A stretch of 7,542 bases of DNA. Source: a bacterium. GTDB lineage: Bacteria > Planctomycetota > Planctomycetia > Pirellulales > Pirellulaceae. The position numbers and the translations under genes were made by a program. The stretch is taken from positions 1 to 7,542 of the forward strand of contig JAUIHJ010000416.1 in assembly GCA_030432015.1 (NCBI GenBank), given 5' to 3'. Positions 4,320 through 7,542 of the stretch are shown in pieces (within the stretch, counting starts at the first letter, position 1; each line of letters starts with the position of its first letter). The notes under the pieces are model-generated. The model was not told the origin of the DNA, did not search any database, and was given only the letters and a program-made list of their open reading frames with translations.

Positions 4320-7300
4320 CTATGGAAGCGACGCGAAGAAATCATCGTCCAGTGGATTTTCAGAATCGATCGGAGTGTTGGAGTCGCGGTCGGACGCAAA
4401 TGGCACATCTCTCAGCGACCGGATTCTCAATGACTGGTCCCTCAACGCCCCGGCGTCTTGCGGTCGCTGGAGTGCCGGCGCCGCGGGGAAGAGCAGGTCG
4501 GTGTGTTCCTGTGCCAGAACCGTATCAACGGCATGTTGATACGACTCTGCGATCGGCCCGCCTTCTCCTTCGCCACCGGTAGGCGAAAGCTGCGGTCGGT
4601 TTGCCGTGCCGCCCTGGTCGCGCTGGGCGTTGATCCAATTCACGGCGAGCAAGGCATCCATAGCACTGACGAAACCATCTCCGTTCGTATCCAGATAGAT
4701 CGCGGGTGGCTCGATGACCGTCGTGATCTGACGCACGAGATGGCCTTGGCTCAACGCGTGCGGGCCGTTCCTGTTGATCTCGTTGGCAATCCGCAGCACA
4801 TCAAACGCTGTCACCAGTCCGTCATTGTTGACGTCGCGTCGATTCACCGGGTTCTGATGCCGCCGCATTGTGGGGGCCTCAAATTGAAAATCGGCCGAGA
4901 CGACCGATGCGGATTCAGTTGCATCCACGTTGACCAATAGCGTTTGGCCAGCGGCGTTGAAGACGAATTTGGCGTCGCCGGTGGCAGCCGGGCTCTCCAG
5001 CGTCAAGAGCACGGGAGGCGTAACCGCTGCTCCAACGTGATGGCTGGCCGCGCGTTGTGCGTTCGCAATCATCTCGCGGACGCGGTTGTTGCGCCGTTGA
5101 ATCGGCGTCGGATCACGCTGCCGCGCGTCGGCGGGGTCAATCACCGGGCCGGTGGGATCGGCCGGTCGAATATCGACGGTTGCAATCACGTTCAGCGGAT
5201 TGTTGATGTCGGCTGCTGTGACGGCGTCGTGCGCAATCGAGTAGACAATGTCATTGATGAAAGCGCTCCGTAGCACGGCGGATTCATTTTCGATCGTACC
5301 ACGCAAGGTCACGCCATCGCGGGTTGCGGGCGTGGCCTCTGTGTTGATTTCCAACAAGGCCAACTGGTCTTCGCGGTGGCGCTGCCAGGTTTCTTGATAA
5401 CCATCGTCGTCGGTGTCGACGCGCTCTTTGATGGTATTGACCAACGGAATCGACAGCACTTGGTGTGCGGCAAACCAGCCGAACGCGTGATGGTCTTGCT
5501 CGGCAATCGATGTCGAGTCGAGAAAGAAGCTGTGCCGCCCGACGATCCGGGGACGCGTCAGTTCACTGATGTCGAACAGGATCACTTGGGTCGATCCGAT
5601 GCCCGGCGTGATACCGTTATGGCCGATGGTTAACAGGTGATCGGCATCGATCGGCTGCATGTAGCTGTTGTAGCCGGGCAGCGTTACGTAGCCCACACGC
5701 GTGGGATTCGTGTGATCGCTCAGGTCGAGGGCAAAGAGCGGGTCGATCTCGCGGAAGGTCGTGACAAACGCCCGGTCGCCCATAAATCGCACCGACTTGA
5801 TCTGCTCGGTCAAACCCACGTTTTGCAGGTCGCCCACGATCTGCATCAGCCCGCCATTGTCGCTGAGGACCCAGACGGCGTTCTCTGCGTTCCCCGATTT
5901 GTTGCCGGCATGCAGGTTGGAGATCGTGGTCGCAATGCGAAAGTGGCCGTCATGCTCATCCAACGAGAATTGATCGAGCGTATATCCGGCAACCTGTCCC
6001 CGCGAAACAAAGTCGATCGCCCCGGAGGTTCCGTTCCAGTCGAACTTCAATATCTTGGTGATGTCACCGTCTTCGCTGCTGTACGCACGATCCATCACAT
6101 AGAGACTTTGACTGGATGCGTAAATGTCGTCGCTGCCCGAGGTCATGACCGCTGTCGATCCCGTGATGCCGGGTTCGCTGAGGGCCATGTTCAGCGAGGC
6201 CACCGTGATCACACTCCGGTTGGCTGCGTCGAGTGGCGCGTAGAAATCCTCCGGCGCGACGATGAGCCCGGCGCGGACGAGACGACCGTCGGGGCCGAAG
6301 CTTTCAAAATTGGGGAGCATTTCGGACAGCAGCGGCGTCATCCGGGTGATGTACTCCTCACTGGTCTCGTACCGATAGGTGTAACTGCGCGCGTTCTCCA
6401 GCAACTCGCCGAGTTCATTCGTTCGTTCTCCGTCCCGTACGCGTAGCACCGTGCCGTCGTCAGTCACGATCTCATACAGGCGCGCCGGCGCCGGCAAACG
6501 AACCGGAGTGTTTCGCAGCACGAGGAAGACCGAGTCGTCGATCCGCCGTGACTCGACATAGTTGCCGTCCAGATGCGTTGTATGCACCGTCGCAGGAGCG
6601 GCTGCATCCGAGATGTCAATCACGGTCACGATTGTTTCGCTGGAGGGCGATGGCCAGGGAAGAATCGAATGGCCGTAACGGTTGCCAGCGACGAAATCGT
6701 TCGGCGGCAACCAGAGCGCGACGTCCGGTGTATCGATCAAGTGGATCTGGTCGTCGTAATAACGCGGCGGCGGATACGCGACCGAGATGACCGCCAGTCG
6801 CTCGCCTTCCCAGTACATGCCCACTGGCCGGCCTTCGATCGTCATCCGCGCCAGGACATCGAGTTCATCCGCCGGCCACGCTTGCGTAATCAACAGCTCG
6901 TTGTCGCGCAAGACGTAGAGTTTTTCGCCGTCGGTTTCGATCAAGTCCGCTTCGTCGACGCCCGCGACCTGGACATTGGTTTCCGAATAAATCGTGTCGC
7001 CTAGCTCCGCAGAACTATAGGTGAAATTCGTCCCGTCCGTTTGTCGCTGGGCGAAGATCACGCCGTCCGATTCCGCGCCGAAATAGTAAGGTTCATAGGT
7101 CGGTTGGCCAAACAGAGACGCGTAGTTTTCAATCGCCTCCGCCATCAGCGTATCCCAGAACACGGCTTCATCCTGCCGGCCGAGCAGATCATCTTTGGAA
7201 GGGCTTACAAAGACTCCGACCTCCGCTTTCAACTGGCCGTCGACGACGTAGCGAAAATGGTCTTCACCAACAAATCCCGCTGGGGGCGAATAGTGGATCG

Positions 7301-7542
7301 TCTGGTGATCCGCTCCAATGGTTACACTGCCTCCCCGCTTGCTTGCCTGAACTGAGGTAACCAGGCCAGGCCCCCGGTAGTCAGCACCGAAGAGGTCGTT
7401 GCCGGTGACATTGAGTTCGACGTCGGTCGCGTCGGGAGCAACCCGAAATTGGTCATCTCGAACGCGGCGAACGACATCGACCGCGACGCTCGCCGACATG
7501 TTGTCGTCCACCACGTAGCGAAACGAATCGTGGCCGTAGAAA
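4320..7542 (-). CDS. Large secreted protein: Ig/cadherin-like repeat, Beta_propel domain, dockerin; N-terminus outside window
   Basis: The frame is open to the right edge (1073 visible residues, counted from the codon at 7541-7539) and ends at TAG, 4322-4320. The GTG at 7514 is internal: the sequence before it, FYGHDSFRY, is the end of one Ig/cadherin-like repeat. A second repeat follows at about residues 38-113 (NVTGND ... GFVGEDHFRYVVDG). Next comes a region matching the Beta_propel family of secreted propellers; its signature NVQVAGVDEADLIETDG starts at residue 189. Within it, DTDDDGYQE (D709, D711, D713) resembles a calcium loop. The dockerin has two complete loops, D903/N905/D907/T911/D914 and D951/N953/D955/S959/D962. 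A tail of about 100 residues ends LDDDFFASLP. Such proteins are exported and probably surface-bound or extracellular; substrate or ligand is unknown. A signal peptide and further repeats should lie off-window. There is no link to the proteases beyond convergence. Confidence 0.9.
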   Translation of the reverse strand, partial: FYGHDSFRYVVDDNMSASVAVDVVRRVRDDQFRVAPDATDVELNVTGNDLFGADYRGPGLVTSVQASKRGGSVTIGADHQTIHYSPPAGFVGEDHFRYVVDGQLKAEVGVFVSPSKDDLLGRQDEAVFWDTLMAEAIENYASLFGQPTYEPYYFGAESDGVIFAQRQTDGTNFTYSSAELGDTIYSETNVQVAGVDEADLIETDGEKLYVLRDNELLITQAWPADELDVLARMTIEGRPVGMYWEGERLAVISVAYPPPRYYDDQIHLIDTPDVALWLPPNDFVAGNRYGHSILPWPSPSSETIVTVIDISDAAAPATVHTTHLDGNYVESRRIDDSVFLVLRNTPVRLPAPARLYEIVTDDGTVLRVRDGERTNELGELLENARSYTYRYETSEEYITRMTPLLSEMLPNFESFGPDGRLVRAGLIVAPEDFYAPLDAANRSVITVASLNMALSEPGITGSTAVMTSGSDDIYASSQSLYVMDRAYSSEDGDITKILKFDWNGTSGAIDFVSRGQVAGYTLDQFSLDEHDGHFRIATTISNLHAGNKSGNAENAVWVLSDNGGLMQIVGDLQNVGLTEQIKSVRFMGDRAFVTTFREIDPLFALDLSDHTNPTRVGYVTLPGYNSYMQPIDADHLLTIGHNGITPGIGSTQVILFDISELTRPRIVGRHSFFLDSTSIAEQDHHAFGWFAAHQVLSIPLVNTIKERVDTDDDGYQETWQRHREDQLALLEINTEATPATRDGVTLRGTIENESAVLRSAFINDIVYSIAHDAVTAADINNPLNVIATVDIRPADPTGPVIDPADARQRDPTPIQRRNNRVREMIANAQRAASHHVGAAVTPPVLLTLESPAATGDAKFVFNAAGQTLLVNVDATESASVVSADFQFEAPTMRRHQNPVNRRDVNNDGLVTAFDVLRIANEINRNGPHALSQGHLVRQITTVIEPPAIYLDTNGDGFVSAMDALLAVNWINAQRDQGGTANRPQLSPTGGEGEGGPIAESYQHAVDTVLAQEHTDLLFPAAPALQRPQDAGALRDQSLRIRSLRDVPFASDRDSNTPIDSENPLDDDFFASLP

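Noticed and set aside
4202..4582. Small open frames around the convergent gap (both strands)
   Set aside because: They overlap the propeller C-terminus or the hairpin at 4262-4309 and have no supporting features.
5637..6446. 269-codon open frame on the plus strand
   Set aside because: It lies wholly antisense to the propeller gene, has no recognisable domain, and its length is explained by GC-rich codon use on the other strand.
7512..7514. GTG as the start of the large propeller protein
   Set aside because: The frame stays open to the window edge and the preceding codons (FYGHDSFRY) continue an Ig/cadherin-like repeat, so the true start is outside the window.

Overview
The window most likely comes from a planctomycete of the Pirellulales (Rhodopirellula-like) group. 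The best evidence is the large minus-strand gene. It ends in a two-loop dockerin of the type found at the C-terminus of many secreted planctomycete proteins (NPVNRRDVNNDG ... LDTNGDGFVSAMDAL), followed by a short tail ending DDDFFASLP. The sequence is moderately GC-rich and the genes are loosely spaced. No RNA gene, mobile element or CRISPR array was seen.

Layout. Positions 1-949 (minus) hold the N-terminal two thirds of a membrane sensor histidine kinase, cut by the window edge. Divergent from it, after a 479-base regulatory gap, is a Do/DegQ-type periplasmic serine protease with two PDZ domains (1429-3003, plus). After a 362-base gap with two hairpins comes a YugP-family membrane zinc metallopeptidase (3366-4058, plus). 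A 261-base convergent gap follows. A very large secreted protein (4320-7542, minus, start outside the window) then fills the rest: Ig/cadherin-like repeat, a Beta_propel-type secreted propeller, dockerin.

The main observation is regulatory. Both protease genes have a match to the sigma-54 (RpoN) -24/-12 consensus TGGCACRNNNNTTGCW in the correct orientation. The one before the metallopeptidase (3275-3290) matches at every constrained position. The one before the HtrA-type protease (1304-1319) misses one. A perfect 14-bp palindrome lies about 65 bases upstream of the HtrA promoter, where an enhancer-binding activator would be expected. The divergent kinase has the AHELGTPLNVV H-box that I associate with kinases partnered to NtrC-family activators. 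Together this suggests a sigma-54-dependent envelope-stress system: a sensor kinase, an NtrC-type regulator just outside the window, and two co-regulated envelope proteases. The layout resembles the enterobacterial ZraSR/ZraP locus, but with proteases as output. The promoter matches are read directly from the sequence; the partner regulator and the physiology are inference.
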